Shown here: piece after piece, positions 26,096 through 34,890 of the stretch
Position numbering within the stretch: the first letter of the stretch is position 1
Layout: each line of letters begins with the position of its first letter
From: Geotoga petraea
GTDB taxonomy: Bacteria; Thermotogota; Thermotogae; Petrotogales; Petrotogaceae
Reading direction: 5' to 3'
DNA length: 64,000 nucleotides
Assembly (NCBI RefSeq): GCF_900102615.1
Contig: NZ_FMYV01000007.1
Span: 1 to 64,000 of the forward strand
The notes under the pieces: generated by a model
Databases searched by the model: none
What the model saw: only the letters and a program-made list of their open reading frames with translations
What the model was told of the DNA's origin: nothing
Position numbers and translations under genes: made by a program

Positions 26096-26998
26096 TCATT
26101 CACAAAGTTTTTGTTCAAGTTGAATTGTTGAATGGTTTATGGAAAATTTTTCTTCTAATATTTTATTTATTTCTTTAATATAGCTATCCAGTTTATAATC
26201 ACATTCTTGTACGAGCGATACATGGCCTTCAAAGTAAAGATCAATACCATCAGTTGTCCAAACATGAATATGGTGAACATTTTCAACATAAGATAATTTT
26301 TCAATTTCTTCTTTTATTTTAAATGTATCTATATCTGCTGGTTTACCTTGTACAAGAATATTCGATATTTCTTTTATAAGATTAAAGCTTTCAAACAATA
26401 TATAAGTGCTAATCACAAAAGTAAAAATGGGATCCAGAATATACCAATTATAATTCATTATGAATATTGCCCCAACAATTATCATAACAGAACTAAGTGT
26501 ATCACTCATTATGTGAATAAATGTAGCTTTTAAGTTTAAATTTTCTTTTGAATCTCTAAACAATAAAATAGCTGTGATTAAATTACCTGCTAAACCCACT
26601 ACAGAAACCCAAAGCATCAGCTGACCATTTATCTCGCCTGGATTCATTAGTTTATCTATACCTTCAAATATCAGAATGGCAGCTATTGCTATTAAAAATA
26701 CTGTGTTTAAAAAAGCTGCAAGTATTTCAACCCTTTTATAACCGTATGTTCTTTTTTCGTCTTTTTGTTTTTTTGATATTTTCCTTGCTATATAACTTAT
26801 TAGTATAGCCATTGAATCGTTTAAATTGTGAGTTGCATCTGACAACAAAGCCAAACTGTTTGAAATAAACCCACCTATGAATTCTGCTGCTGTGATAGTC
26901 AAGTTCAAAAATACTGACCAAAAAAGCTTTTTGTCCGTCATGCTACTCGTGTCATGATGATGCTCATGATCATGATTATGACTATTGTTTTGGAACAT
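26096..26998 (-). CDS. czcD: CDF-family zinc/cation exporter
   Basis: A 300-residue cation diffusion facilitator. It has a His-rich N-terminus (NNSHNHDHEHHHD), six membrane helices and the metal sites in helix 2 (SDATHNLND) and helix 5 (HIMSD). A cytoplasmic ferredoxin-like tail contains VHHIHVWTTDG. It exports Zn2+ and similar ions against protons. An inverted repeat at its promoter fits control by an ArsR/SmtB-type metal sensor, not encoded in this window. Confidence 0.9.
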   Translation of the reverse strand: MFQNNSHNHDHEHHHDTSSMTDKKLFWSVFLNLTITAAEFIGGFISNSLALLSDATHNLNDSMAILISYIARKISKKQKDEKRTYGYKRVEILAAFLNTVFLIAIAAILIFEGIDKLMNPGEINGQLMLWVSVVGLAGNLITAILLFRDSKENLNLKATFIHIMSDTLSSVMIIVGAIFIMNYNWYILDPIFTFVISTYILFESFNLIKEISNILVQGKPADIDTFKIKEEIEKLSYVENVHHIHVWTTDGIDLYFEGHVSLVQECDYKLDSYIKEINKILEEKFSINHSTIQLEQKLCE

Positions 26999-27020
26999 TA
27001 TTTTTCCCCCTTGCTTATAA

Positions 27021-27049
27021 ATGAATACCTATTCATATATTCAATTATA
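27021..27049 (-). promoter_or_regulatory. Promoter and SmtB/CzrA-like operator of the CDF gene
   Basis: A minus-strand TATAAT (27049-27044) lies just ahead of the palindrome ATGAATACCTATTCAT (27021-27036; 7-base arms, 2-base centre). TGAATA-type arms resemble operators of zinc-sensing ArsR-family repressors. The site covers the expected transcription start. Confidence 0.5.
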
Positions 27050-27084
27050 ACATTATATATTATTTATTTCAATATTTTTTGCTT

Positions 27085-27175
27085 CCAACCATTAACATAC
27101 AACGAGCAACTAACAACCGAGAATTTGTTTTACAAATTCTCACTATCTTCCAACAGAAATCTCTGATTTCTATAT
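27085..27175. repeat. Hairpin repeat of the CAAC-array family
   Basis: CAAC-rich spacers frame the hairpin GAGAATTTG-TTTTA-CAAATTCTC and then GAAATC-TCT-GATTTC. The first hairpin and the flanking CTATCTTCCAAC recur at 58345-58380. The rest of 26999-27323 holds only promoters. Confidence 0.6.
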
Positions 27176-27250
27176 GAATGTTACAAAACAATTAGTGGAG
27201 TGCACCCCATATTTAATTGAAGCTTTACATAAATTACTATGTTTTTACTG

Positions 27251-27281
27251 TTGACATAAGGTTTACTTCACGAACTATAAT
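27251..27281 (+). promoter_or_regulatory. Promoter of the twin micro-peptide unit
   Basis: TTGACA (27251-27256) and TATAAT (27276-27281) are both perfect, with a 19-base spacer. It lies 40 bases before the first micro-ORF's ribosome site. Confidence 0.7.
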
Positions 27282-27323
27282 AGTAGTGAAAATATAAATA
27301 CTTACTTCTAAGGAGGAGTTATT

Positions 27324-27416
27324 ATGACTAAAAGAGATAACAAAATACCTAGTGCAAATGAAAACATCATGAACCAATATTCTAACGTTGCTGCTGAATT
27401 AATGAGAAGTTTCTAA
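27324..27416 (+). CDS. Micro-peptide 1, 30 residues
   Basis: A short ORF with a strong ribosome site (AAGGAGGAG). The N-terminal half is charged (MTKRDNKIPSANEN). The C-terminus is NQYSNVAAELMRSF, which matches the end of micro-peptide 2 (NNHSNIVLELMRY). It has no Cys and no membrane helix. Being too short for most gene finders, it is likely unannotated. It could be a signal peptide hormone, a precursor or a small protein partner; nothing nearby settles this. Confidence 0.6.
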   Translation: MTKRDNKIPSANENIMNQYSNVAAELMRSF

Positions 27417-27443
27417 TCACTTTCTTTTAAAGGAGGGATTAAC

Positions 27444-27545
27444 ATGTTTAGAAATAATAAAAAGTTAGAAAGAAATTATGATAGCGCCAGAGAAGATTTA
27501 TACAATAACCATTCTAATATAGTTTTAGAATTAATGAGATACTAA
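27444..27545 (+). CDS. Micro-peptide 2, 33 residues, paralogue of peptide 1
   Basis: A second short ORF 27 bases after the first, again with a very strong ribosome site (AAAGGAGGG). It is basic at the N-terminus (MFRNNKKLERNYDSARED), with the shared C-terminal pattern N(Y/H)SN(V/I)xxELMR plus a terminal aromatic. The duplication with conserved C-terminus, two good ribosome sites, a consensus promoter and a terminator make translation likely. Function unknown. Confidence 0.6.
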   Translation: MFRNNKKLERNYDSAREDLYNNHSNIVLELMRY

Positions 27546-27567
27546 CCTCAATAAAATAAATTCATCT

Positions 27568-27603
27568 AAAAAGACGCCTTTTTTTAAAAAAGGCGTCTTT
27601 TAT
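27568..27603. terminator. Bidirectional terminator
   Basis: AAAAGACGCC and GGCGTCTTTT arms around an A/T loop, with T-rich exits on both strands. It ends the micro-peptide unit on the plus strand and the five-gene signalling operon on the minus strand. Confidence 0.85.
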
Positions 27604-28848
27604 TTATTTCACTTTTCTTTCTAATGCATTTACTATTTCACAGTCAAATTTTGCTGGGCAGCCTTTTTTTAGTATGGTTAAAACTTTTTCTTTTGGCCAG
27701 GGATCTTTGTAAACTCTTTTTGCTGTTAATGCATCGTATATGTCTGCAACAGCCAAAAGCTTTCCAAATAAAGATATTTCATCTTCTTTTTTTTGGTAAG
27801 GATATCCTGTGCCATCCAACTTTTCATGATGCTCTAAAGCTCCCAACGGGATGTTCTTTGACAAAAAGTCTATTTCAGATAAAAGGTCTCCGCCTATTAT
27901 AGTGTGTGATTGTATTATTTTATATTCTTCGTCTGTCAATTTTCCTGGTTTGTTTAGTACTTCATCAGGAATCCCTATTTTTCCAACATCATGTAACAAA
28001 GCGGAAATTTCCAACTCTTCTAAAATCGAATCATTGAATCCAAGTTCTTTTCCTATTGTTACAGCAACTTTTGATACATTGTTTGAATGAGTATGTGTAT
28101 ATCTATCTCGCAAGTCAATGGCCGTAGCGACTGCAAGAATTATACCTTTTATAGTGCTACTCAAATCTTCATATATTTTGGAATTCAAAAGTTTGTTGGA
28201 AATTAGAGATGAAAAAAGTTCTATTACCGATTGATCTTTTGAAATATAATTTCCATTTTTATTCACTGCTTCTATAACCCCAATCGGTTCTTCGTCAACT
28301 AATAACGGAGTTGCTATTAAATTAGTTGTGGTATATTTTGCTTTTTTATCCGTTTTTTTAAAGTGTTTTGGATTTTTTTGAGCATCGTTTATTATTATAG
28401 TTTCTTTCTTTTTAAAGCACTCTCCAGCTATGGACCCTTCTATGGGAACGTCTATAGTTTCGATATTTCCACTGGCCCCTCCAGAAGTTATGTAGAAGTT
28501 TAGCACGTTTTTTTCTTCGTTGAACAATAAAATTGAAGCACCATCTGAATTCAAAAGCTTTCTTAAAGCATCTTCTGTCATTTTTAAAACTGTTTCCAGT
28601 TTAAAATTACCATTTATTAGATTTATCAAATCCAAAACGTTTGATTTTTCTTCGTAAAAATCTATTTCTTCAATATCCTGATTATGTAGTGCGTTTTCAA
28701 CTGCTATCTTGCCAAGTCCTTCCAGCTCTTTTTCTGAAAAAATCAGGTAATCGTTGATTTTATTAACAAAATTTCCTTTCTTGCCATAAACCTTTTCTTC
28801 TTTTTCAATTCCAGATATTTTTAGATCATAAAATATCGAATTATACAT
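27604..28848 (-). CDS. GAF-HD-GYP cyclic-di-GMP phosphodiesterase
   Basis: A 414-residue cytoplasmic protein. A GAF domain lies at about 65-220 and an HD-GYP domain at about 230-405. The catalytic set is complete: HTHSNNVSKV, LLHDVGKIGIP, HHEKLDGTGYP and VADIYDALT. It should hydrolyse cyclic-di-GMP when its GAF domain binds an unknown ligand. It is the last gene of the signalling operon, 2 bases after the FecR-barrel gene. Confidence 0.88.
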   Translation of the reverse strand: MYNSIFYDLKISGIEKEEKVYGKKGNFVNKINDYLIFSEKELEGLGKIAVENALHNQDIEEIDFYEEKSNVLDLINLINGNFKLETVLKMTEDALRKLLNSDGASILLFNEEKNVLNFYITSGGASGNIETIDVPIEGSIAGECFKKKETIIINDAQKNPKHFKKTDKKAKYTTTNLIATPLLVDEEPIGVIEAVNKNGNYISKDQSVIELFSSLISNKLLNSKIYEDLSSTIKGIILAVATAIDLRDRYTHTHSNNVSKVAVTIGKELGFNDSILEELEISALLHDVGKIGIPDEVLNKPGKLTDEEYKIIQSHTIIGGDLLSEIDFLSKNIPLGALEHHEKLDGTGYPYQKKEDEISLFGKLLAVADIYDALTAKRVYKDPWPKEKVLTILKKGCPAKFDCEIVNALERKVK

Positions 28849-28850
28849 TT

Positions 28851-30962
28851 TTAAAATTCTCTTGATTCAAAACTCAAACTATATACAAATTTTCTTTCTC
28901 TCATGTTGTAATTCACAGAATATATAACCCCAGAGCTTTCTAAAACTGGGTAATAAATATATCCATTTAGGTTTGTATTGTCGTTTAAAAATGCGTTATC
29001 TACAGTATCATCTTCTAAGAAATTGTACTGCATATACGTAAATCCGGCTTTTAGTTCTGGGAAACTACCCATAGCAGGCAAGTTTAACGATAGGTCACCT
29101 TTTAACAAGCTATCTCTGCTTTCGCTGAATGGTCTGTTGTAGTTGAATATAACGTTTAGATAAGGGTCTATGTTAAGCGTTGCTTTACCCATCAATCCAA
29201 AAGATTTATCTGTATCTAAGTCCATGTATATATCATTTGCTACATTGTATTCATAATATGGATTTAAGTATTCCATATTGAATCTAGCTGAAAGGTAGTT
29301 TACCCCAAACATGAATTGGAAATATGGTGGTAAGTTGATCGTTGGTCCTACCAAAGCACCATAAGTCATGCTTCCATCTTCAGTTAATACAACGTCGCCT
29401 TCAACTCCCAATCTAAAGAACATAATATCTCTATAGATTGTTGCTAAATAGGCTTGTGAAAATTCGTTGTTTGGTATTTCTTCTCTTAAGTTGAACACTC
29501 CAGTTACTTCTGTGTTAAATGCGCCTAAGTTTAAATCTGCGTATCCAAAGAAAACATCAGATGCTTGAGAATAAACAAAAGGTACAAATGAGTTAACCTC
29601 ATAAGGAACGTGTGCTCCAACTCTAACATTCGCAAGTCTTAACTCGGCATCTAATACTCTTGAATATGGAATGTAATAATTGTTCATAAACAATCCAAGT
29701 CCTTTAGTATAAGCCGGACTCTTCCCATATCTTAGATAAAAAGATGAGAAATCGAATTTTAAATAATTTATTGAAAAAGCACTCCAAAGATCTTCAGATG
29801 GAGAAGCTGATTGTGTTGGGATCCCATAGTATAATGGGCTATCAATTTCTGTTTGATAAGCGTTAAAGCCTATTCCAAAACCAAATCTACCAAAATCAAA
29901 TTCTGGTGCAAAAGAGTAAACTAAGTAACTTTCAGATCTTTTCTGTTGTTTCCCAAAAGATACATCCCCTATTGATGCCGATACTCCTGTTGGAGCTGGT
30001 GAAGTGGGAACTGATGTCGTTTGCGGCTCTTTTTCATCTTGAGGTTCCTTTGGTTTTTCTGTATCTTCTTCTGGTTGATTTTCCTGTTCATAATTTTCTA
30101 AATTGGTATCAATGTCAGAAATATTTGGTTGTTCTCCTTGATTATATGTAAGCATGTTGTTTGCATTAATTGGAAACAATACACCATTTACAGATGTGAA
30201 CACAGTCCCTTCAAAGGTTCTTACCTTTGTAGTTCCACCAGTTTTTTCAAATCCAAACTGTGTGCCTCTAACTCCAGCTACTACTGAGCCAGAACTCACT
30301 ATGTATTTTGAACCCGGAGCTAAAATTTCATCAATTTTATTTATTGTTTTACCCTTTTTCAACTCGTATTGAATGTCTATATCTCCATTTTCGGCAGCTC
30401 TTAGTCTGGTTATAAAAAGCTGAGTTTCTGGAGAAACATTTATTTCTATATCATTATTTGGTTCTTTCAAAATGATAAATCCATCTTCCAAAGTCATTAA
30501 TTCTGAATTTTCTTCAATATTTTTGTTGGGATTCAAAGTATCCCAAATTTCTTCGTCTGGTTTTTTATACAGTACATTTCCCTTTTTCTCTAAAATAACC
30601 AATGAGGTTTCTGGCTTTTCTGTTGCCTCGTCAATTATATTAATTTTGATAACTTTTTCAACGGTTCTTTCTTCGTTATAAAAAGTAATCGTTGATTCCC
30701 CCGATATCAAAGGGGCTAAAAACAATATTTCTGCCTGACCGCTTTCCAAATCAATGCCGTCAAACAAAATAAATGGATCGTCAAACCCCCCATTTGATAC
30801 ATCTACATATAAATAGGTAATTGTTGATTGATCAGTTGTGATTTCAATTGGTACACTTTCACCTACCAAAACATTTTGTGAGTCTAAGTTGATGGTAAGC
30901 CCTGCAAAAACAAACGAAAAACTCAATAGTAAAAAAATTAATAATCCCCTTTTTTTAAACAT
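28851..30962 (-). CDS. Exported FecR-domain protein with C-terminal beta-barrel
   Basis: A 703-residue protein with a signal peptide (MFKKRGLLIFLLLSFSFVFA). A beta-sandwich-like region to about 110 is followed by a FecR domain at about 120-275 (APGSKYIVSSGSVVAGVRGTQFGFE, then KVRTFEGTVF). Next come an acidic Pro/Thr linker (about 290-330) and roughly 370 residues of amphipathic, aromatic strands ending in the C-terminal aromatic typical of outer-membrane barrels (ESREF). It would place a FecR-type domain in the periplasm under an outer-membrane barrel. Confidence 0.75.
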   Translation of the reverse strand: MFKKRGLLIFLLLSFSFVFAGLTINLDSQNVLVGESVPIEITTDQSTITYLYVDVSNGGFDDPFILFDGIDLESGQAEILFLAPLISGESTITFYNEERTVEKVIKINIIDEATEKPETSLVILEKKGNVLYKKPDEEIWDTLNPNKNIEENSELMTLEDGFIILKEPNNDIEINVSPETQLFITRLRAAENGDIDIQYELKKGKTINKIDEILAPGSKYIVSSGSVVAGVRGTQFGFEKTGGTTKVRTFEGTVFTSVNGVLFPINANNMLTYNQGEQPNISDIDTNLENYEQENQPEEDTEKPKEPQDEKEPQTTSVPTSPAPTGVSASIGDVSFGKQQKRSESYLVYSFAPEFDFGRFGFGIGFNAYQTEIDSPLYYGIPTQSASPSEDLWSAFSINYLKFDFSSFYLRYGKSPAYTKGLGLFMNNYYIPYSRVLDAELRLANVRVGAHVPYEVNSFVPFVYSQASDVFFGYADLNLGAFNTEVTGVFNLREEIPNNEFSQAYLATIYRDIMFFRLGVEGDVVLTEDGSMTYGALVGPTINLPPYFQFMFGVNYLSARFNMEYLNPYYEYNVANDIYMDLDTDKSFGLMGKATLNIDPYLNVIFNYNRPFSESRDSLLKGDLSLNLPAMGSFPELKAGFTYMQYNFLEDDTVDNAFLNDNTNLNGYIYYPVLESSGVIYSVNYNMRERKFVYSLSFESREF

Positions 30963-30966
30963 AGTA

Positions 30967-31617
30967 TCACCTCCATATTGATAAATAAGTTATTATAACA
31001 CTCATCGCCAACGGTCCTAATTCTATTTTTATACTTTCTTCATTCTTTTTCGCAAGATAAATTGTTGTTAGAACAAATATCAAAGAAAAAATAAGAAAGA
31101 ATGTATTACTATAATATTTTATAATTGGCAGAGAAAATCTGAGCAAATAACCAAGATAATCTCTTTTATATGCCTTTTTTGAACCTTTAAACATATAAAA
31201 AAGTAATCCTATAAAATATGCGTTAAACAATCCTAACGAAATTACCTTTGCCAAATCAAAATTTATAAAAAACTCTGTTTGATTGTATATCAAGCTGACA
31301 ATCATAAGAGACGAAAAATGCATGAATTGATCTAAGACATAGTATTCGCTGGTATTGAACATTTTTTTATCTCTGTTTTTATATTTTAGTATATCGATCA
31401 ATAAGTGTACAAATGTGAGAATTACCAACAATAATAAATTATACAAATTCAAAGAAGATGGAAGAAATAACAAAAACATAGATATAAATATTATAAAAAT
31501 ATGCAACAATAATACAGATAACTTAGATACTTTGTATTTTGCTATATAACTAGTTTGAAAGACATAATCACCTATCAGATGAGATAATAAAAACAAGAAA
31601 AATATATTATTAATCAT
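30967..31617 (-). CDS. DUF3307 membrane protein
   Basis: A 216-residue protein with six or seven membrane helices. It has the DUF3307 pattern of histidines and acids: SHLIGDYVFQTSYIAKYK near the start, then HLLIDILKYKNRDK and DQFMHFSSL. Function unknown; in other genomes the family often sits near signalling genes. It overlaps the upstream HD-GYP-like gene by 8 bases and ends 5 bases before the FecR-barrel gene, so it belongs to this operon. Confidence 0.75.
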   Translation of the reverse strand: MINNIFFLFLLSHLIGDYVFQTSYIAKYKVSKLSVLLLHIFIIFISMFLLFLPSSLNLYNLLLLVILTFVHLLIDILKYKNRDKKMFNTSEYYVLDQFMHFSSLMIVSLIYNQTEFFINFDLAKVISLGLFNAYFIGLLFYMFKGSKKAYKRDYLGYLLRFSLPIIKYYSNTFFLIFSLIFVLTTIYLAKKNEESIKIELGPLAMSVIITYLSIWR

Positions 31618-32776
31618 CGTTAATCACTTCTTTTAGTTTATCGACTAATTTTGGATTATAATATTCTCCTTTGTAGTTTTCTAAAAAATTTAGTGCTTGA
31701 TCTTTTGTTAGTTTTTCTCTGTAAGACCTTTTTTCAGTCAAAGATACATATTTATCCAGTATCCCTATTATTTGAGCAGATAAAGGAATTTCATCCTTGG
31801 ATAATTTTTTTGGATATCCACTTCCATCCCATTTTTCATGATGGTATAAAACTATTTCTCTTACTTCTGGCGAAATTGCTGGAATTTTTGAAAGAAGTTC
31901 GTATCCATAATTAACGTGTTTTCTTACCTCGTCTTTTTCTTCTTTTGTCAACTTTTCCTTTTTATTGAGTATATTTTCTGGAACCCCAATTTTTCCAACG
32001 TCAAAAAGCAGGCTGCCATACTTCAAATTCTCTTTTTGCTTTCTTGTCATTCCAAATTTGTCAGCAATTAATTGAGAGTATTCCAAAACATTTTCACAAT
32101 GTTTTTCAGCTCCAGGTACTCTGACTTCCAAAATTTTTGTCAGGATTTTTAAGGATTTATCCAATATAATGTTGAACTTGTTTTCTAAAAATGAATTTTC
32201 TATATTTTTTCTTACGTGTTCTTCAAGAGTTTTTATAAGATAAATATCGTATAAATCAAAGCTTTGATTTTTGACAAGTTTAAAATATCCTAAAAAACCA
32301 TCTTCTAAGTTGATAGGTAAGTACAATTCATTTTTCAAACACTTAACAGTTCTTATTTTTTCTGTTGATATAAAATTAAAATCATTTCCTTTCAGCATCT
32401 TCAAATCTGGGTTTATGTAAAAATCTATTTTTTCAATATTCATAAATTCCATAAAAATATTTTTTATATTTTCTATGGTATTTTTTAATTGTATGTTTGG
32501 TTGTAGCTTTGAAAGGAAATTAACCATAAAATTTTCTTGTTTTTTATCTTCAATTCCACAATATTCTTTAAATAATTTATCCAGGCTCAATAAATAGTAA
32601 GAATCAAAATCATCGTATAATTTGACTTCTATTTTACTGTATTCTTTGTATTCAACGTGTATTAAATCATTATCCTTAACGTTATTTTGATAAAGATCAT
32701 CATCTATCTTAAATTCATAGCTCGAGTTTATTCTTTTTAAAAATTCTATATTTTTTGTTATCAAATCATGCGTCAT
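31610..32776 (-). CDS. Degenerate HD-GYP protein
   Basis: A 388-residue protein with about 200 residues of unclear, GAF-like character and then an HD-GYP fold (about 210-385). The metal-binding HD pair is lost (LLFDVGKIGVP instead of LLHDVGK). The later Asp of the xADxxDALT motif is also changed (ILDKYVSLT). HHEKWDGSGYP is kept. It is probably a non-catalytic cyclic-di-GMP binder or a partner protein. It overlaps the cyclase gene by 11 bases and DUF3307 by 8. Confidence 0.8.
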   Translation of the reverse strand: MTHDLITKNIEFLKRINSSYEFKIDDDLYQNNVKDNDLIHVEYKEYSKIEVKLYDDFDSYYLLSLDKLFKEYCGIEDKKQENFMVNFLSKLQPNIQLKNTIENIKNIFMEFMNIEKIDFYINPDLKMLKGNDFNFISTEKIRTVKCLKNELYLPINLEDGFLGYFKLVKNQSFDLYDIYLIKTLEEHVRKNIENSFLENKFNIILDKSLKILTKILEVRVPGAEKHCENVLEYSQLIADKFGMTRKQKENLKYGSLLFDVGKIGVPENILNKKEKLTKEEKDEVRKHVNYGYELLSKIPAISPEVREIVLYHHEKWDGSGYPKKLSKDEIPLSAQIIGILDKYVSLTEKRSYREKLTKDQALNFLENYKGEYYNPKLVDKLKEVINDD

Positions 32777-34754
32777 CTAACTCACCTTCTTTTACTCTAT
32801 ACAGTTTAAGTGGTTTTTCTTTACCCTTTACTTTGTGATCTCCTATATATTCAAAATTATATTTTTTTGATCTTTTGACTATTTCTTCTGAAACAATCAA
32901 CCATTCGTCTAAACTTCTGGTCAAACTCTCTATTCTGGAGGTTGTGTTAACGGTATCACCGATACACGTATAATCCATTCTAAAGTCTGCACCAATGTTC
33001 CCTATTACCACTTCGCCATAATGCACACCTATCCCAGAATTTATCTCAAAGTCAAACCCCTGATTTTTTAACTCTATGTTTATTTCTTTTAACTTCTTTC
33101 GCATATCTATTGCACAAGAAATGGCTCTATCTACCTCGTCTCCAAATTCTATTGGAGCACCGAAGATTGCCATTATAAGATCACCGATAAATTTATCTAT
33201 AGTTCCATAATATTTATTTCTAATGATTACAGCCATTTCAGATAAATAGTAGTTTAAAAATTGAACAACTTTTTCAGGTCCCAATTTTTCCGATTTTTCT
33301 GTAAACCCAACTATATCGGACATTAACAATACGACTTCTTTTCTCTCTCCACCAAGCTCTGTCTTTCCTTCCTTCAACAATTTTTCTGCGACAAAATCTG
33401 GCACGTATTTGAAAAAGAATGATTTAATCTGCTTTTTCTCTCTTGATTCTTTTAAAATAGCCTGTCCTGTGTCTACAGCTGGAATTATTAAAGACGTTAT
33501 AACTGGATAAAAAGTGTCTATCCATATATTATTTTTAAACAAAAAGTAAGAGATAAAAATATAAGAAACAGGTATAGCAAAAGAAAAAAGTTTAACTTTG
33601 ATTTTTTTGAACGAGCTGAAAATCAAAGAAATGGTTAACAGCAATAATAAAATCAACGTTGAGTAAAAAAAATTAAGTCTGTACAACCTATCTTCATTTA
33701 TTAGATTTTCTACTGCGGTAGCGTGAATATAAACACCTGGTTCATTGTTTGAAAAAGGTGTAACTCTGAGATCGTATAATCCCTTTGCTGTGGCAGAATA
33801 ACCAAGTATTACAATCTTATCTTCAAAATCATAATCTTCGTAGTCATTTCCATAAACAAAGTCATAGAAAGAAATTGTATCAAACGTATTTTTACCTTCC
33901 CCATAATAGTTGAGAAGATATGTCCCATTTTTGTCTATTTTTATTTTTTCATTTTCTAACTCAAGTATGTAATTTTTGGGATCTAATACGATGTTGTTTA
34001 AATCATATCCTTTATACAGGGCATATAACATTAAATCCATGTGTGGGAAAAATCCTGTACTTATTCCCTCTTCGTACGACCATGTTTCCTTGAAAAGTAG
34101 GGGGATTCTTCTTGCAACTCCATCTGGATCTAATTCCCCAATTTCATATGTAGAGGAAGGCACTAAAGAAGAAAATTCCCTTATAGGTGGAATTATTTTG
34201 TAAGCTTCTAAAGATTGAAAAATCGATAAATACTCTGGATTTTTTATCTTTATAGAATAATTGTTGTAATAGTAATTGTTTTTTAAAAAAGCTTTATATT
34301 CCTCGTTATAATCTGAATAGTTGTCTTTTTCAACTGTTAAGTAAGAACCCAGAACAACGTTGTTGAACTTTCTCAACATAGCAGCTAATAATGCATCATC
34401 TCTTGATTTTCCATTTACCACATTACTTTCAGAAGGTGTTGTAAAAGAAACGTCAAACCCTACAGCTTTTGTATCATTCTCAAACAATTTAATAAGCATT
34501 CTGGCATAATGTTCTCTATTCCATGGCCATTCATCGTTGAATTCAGTAGACATCTTTGTCAAAGATTTCTCATCTATAGCGATAACCAAAACTTCTGGAG
34601 TGATTTGTTTTTCTCCTCTTATTCTGTATCTCAAATCCAAGGTTTTTAACTCAAAAATCTCTATCCAAGGATTGTTGAAAAAATATGTTATTATGTAAAC
34701 TGCTATAAAAATGATGAAAAGTAGGTATACCCATTTAAGATTAAATGATTTCAC
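32766..34754 (-). CDS. CHASE2 adenylate cyclase (class III)
   Basis: A 662-residue sensor. One N-terminal helix, an external CHASE2 domain (about 30-340), three membrane helices (about 345-420) and a cytoplasmic class III cyclase domain (about 470-640). The two metal aspartates are D480 (SDIVGFT) and D525 (KFIGDL). The Lys in DKFIGD and Asp600 (CIGDTVN) point to ATP, and N603 and R607 are the transition-state pair. It should make cAMP on an outside cue. It is the first gene of the five-gene unit. Confidence 0.88.
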   Translation of the reverse strand: MKSFNLKWVYLLFIIFIAVYIITYFFNNPWIEIFELKTLDLRYRIRGEKQITPEVLVIAIDEKSLTKMSTEFNDEWPWNREHYARMLIKLFENDTKAVGFDVSFTTPSESNVVNGKSRDDALLAAMLRKFNNVVLGSYLTVEKDNYSDYNEEYKAFLKNNYYYNNYSIKIKNPEYLSIFQSLEAYKIIPPIREFSSLVPSSTYEIGELDPDGVARRIPLLFKETWSYEEGISTGFFPHMDLMLYALYKGYDLNNIVLDPKNYILELENEKIKIDKNGTYLLNYYGEGKNTFDTISFYDFVYGNDYEDYDFEDKIVILGYSATAKGLYDLRVTPFSNNEPGVYIHATAVENLINEDRLYRLNFFYSTLILLLLLTISLIFSSFKKIKVKLFSFAIPVSYIFISYFLFKNNIWIDTFYPVITSLIIPAVDTGQAILKESREKKQIKSFFFKYVPDFVAEKLLKEGKTELGGERKEVVLLMSDIVGFTEKSEKLGPEKVVQFLNYYLSEMAVIIRNKYYGTIDKFIGDLIMAIFGAPIEFGDEVDRAISCAIDMRKKLKEINIELKNQGFDFEINSGIGVHYGEVVIGNIGADFRMDYTCIGDTVNTTSRIESLTRSLDEWLIVSEEIVKRSKKYNFEYIGDHKVKGKEKPLKLYRVKEGELDDA

Positions 34755-34890
34755 ATTATCACCACTGTAATTATATCAAATATTAATATAATTATAACAT
34801 TCATAACAATAATTACATATGCTTTAAAAACTATTTTTAATAATATGCTATAATATGTGTGCAAAAGTAGATAATAAAGGAGTTTATAAT

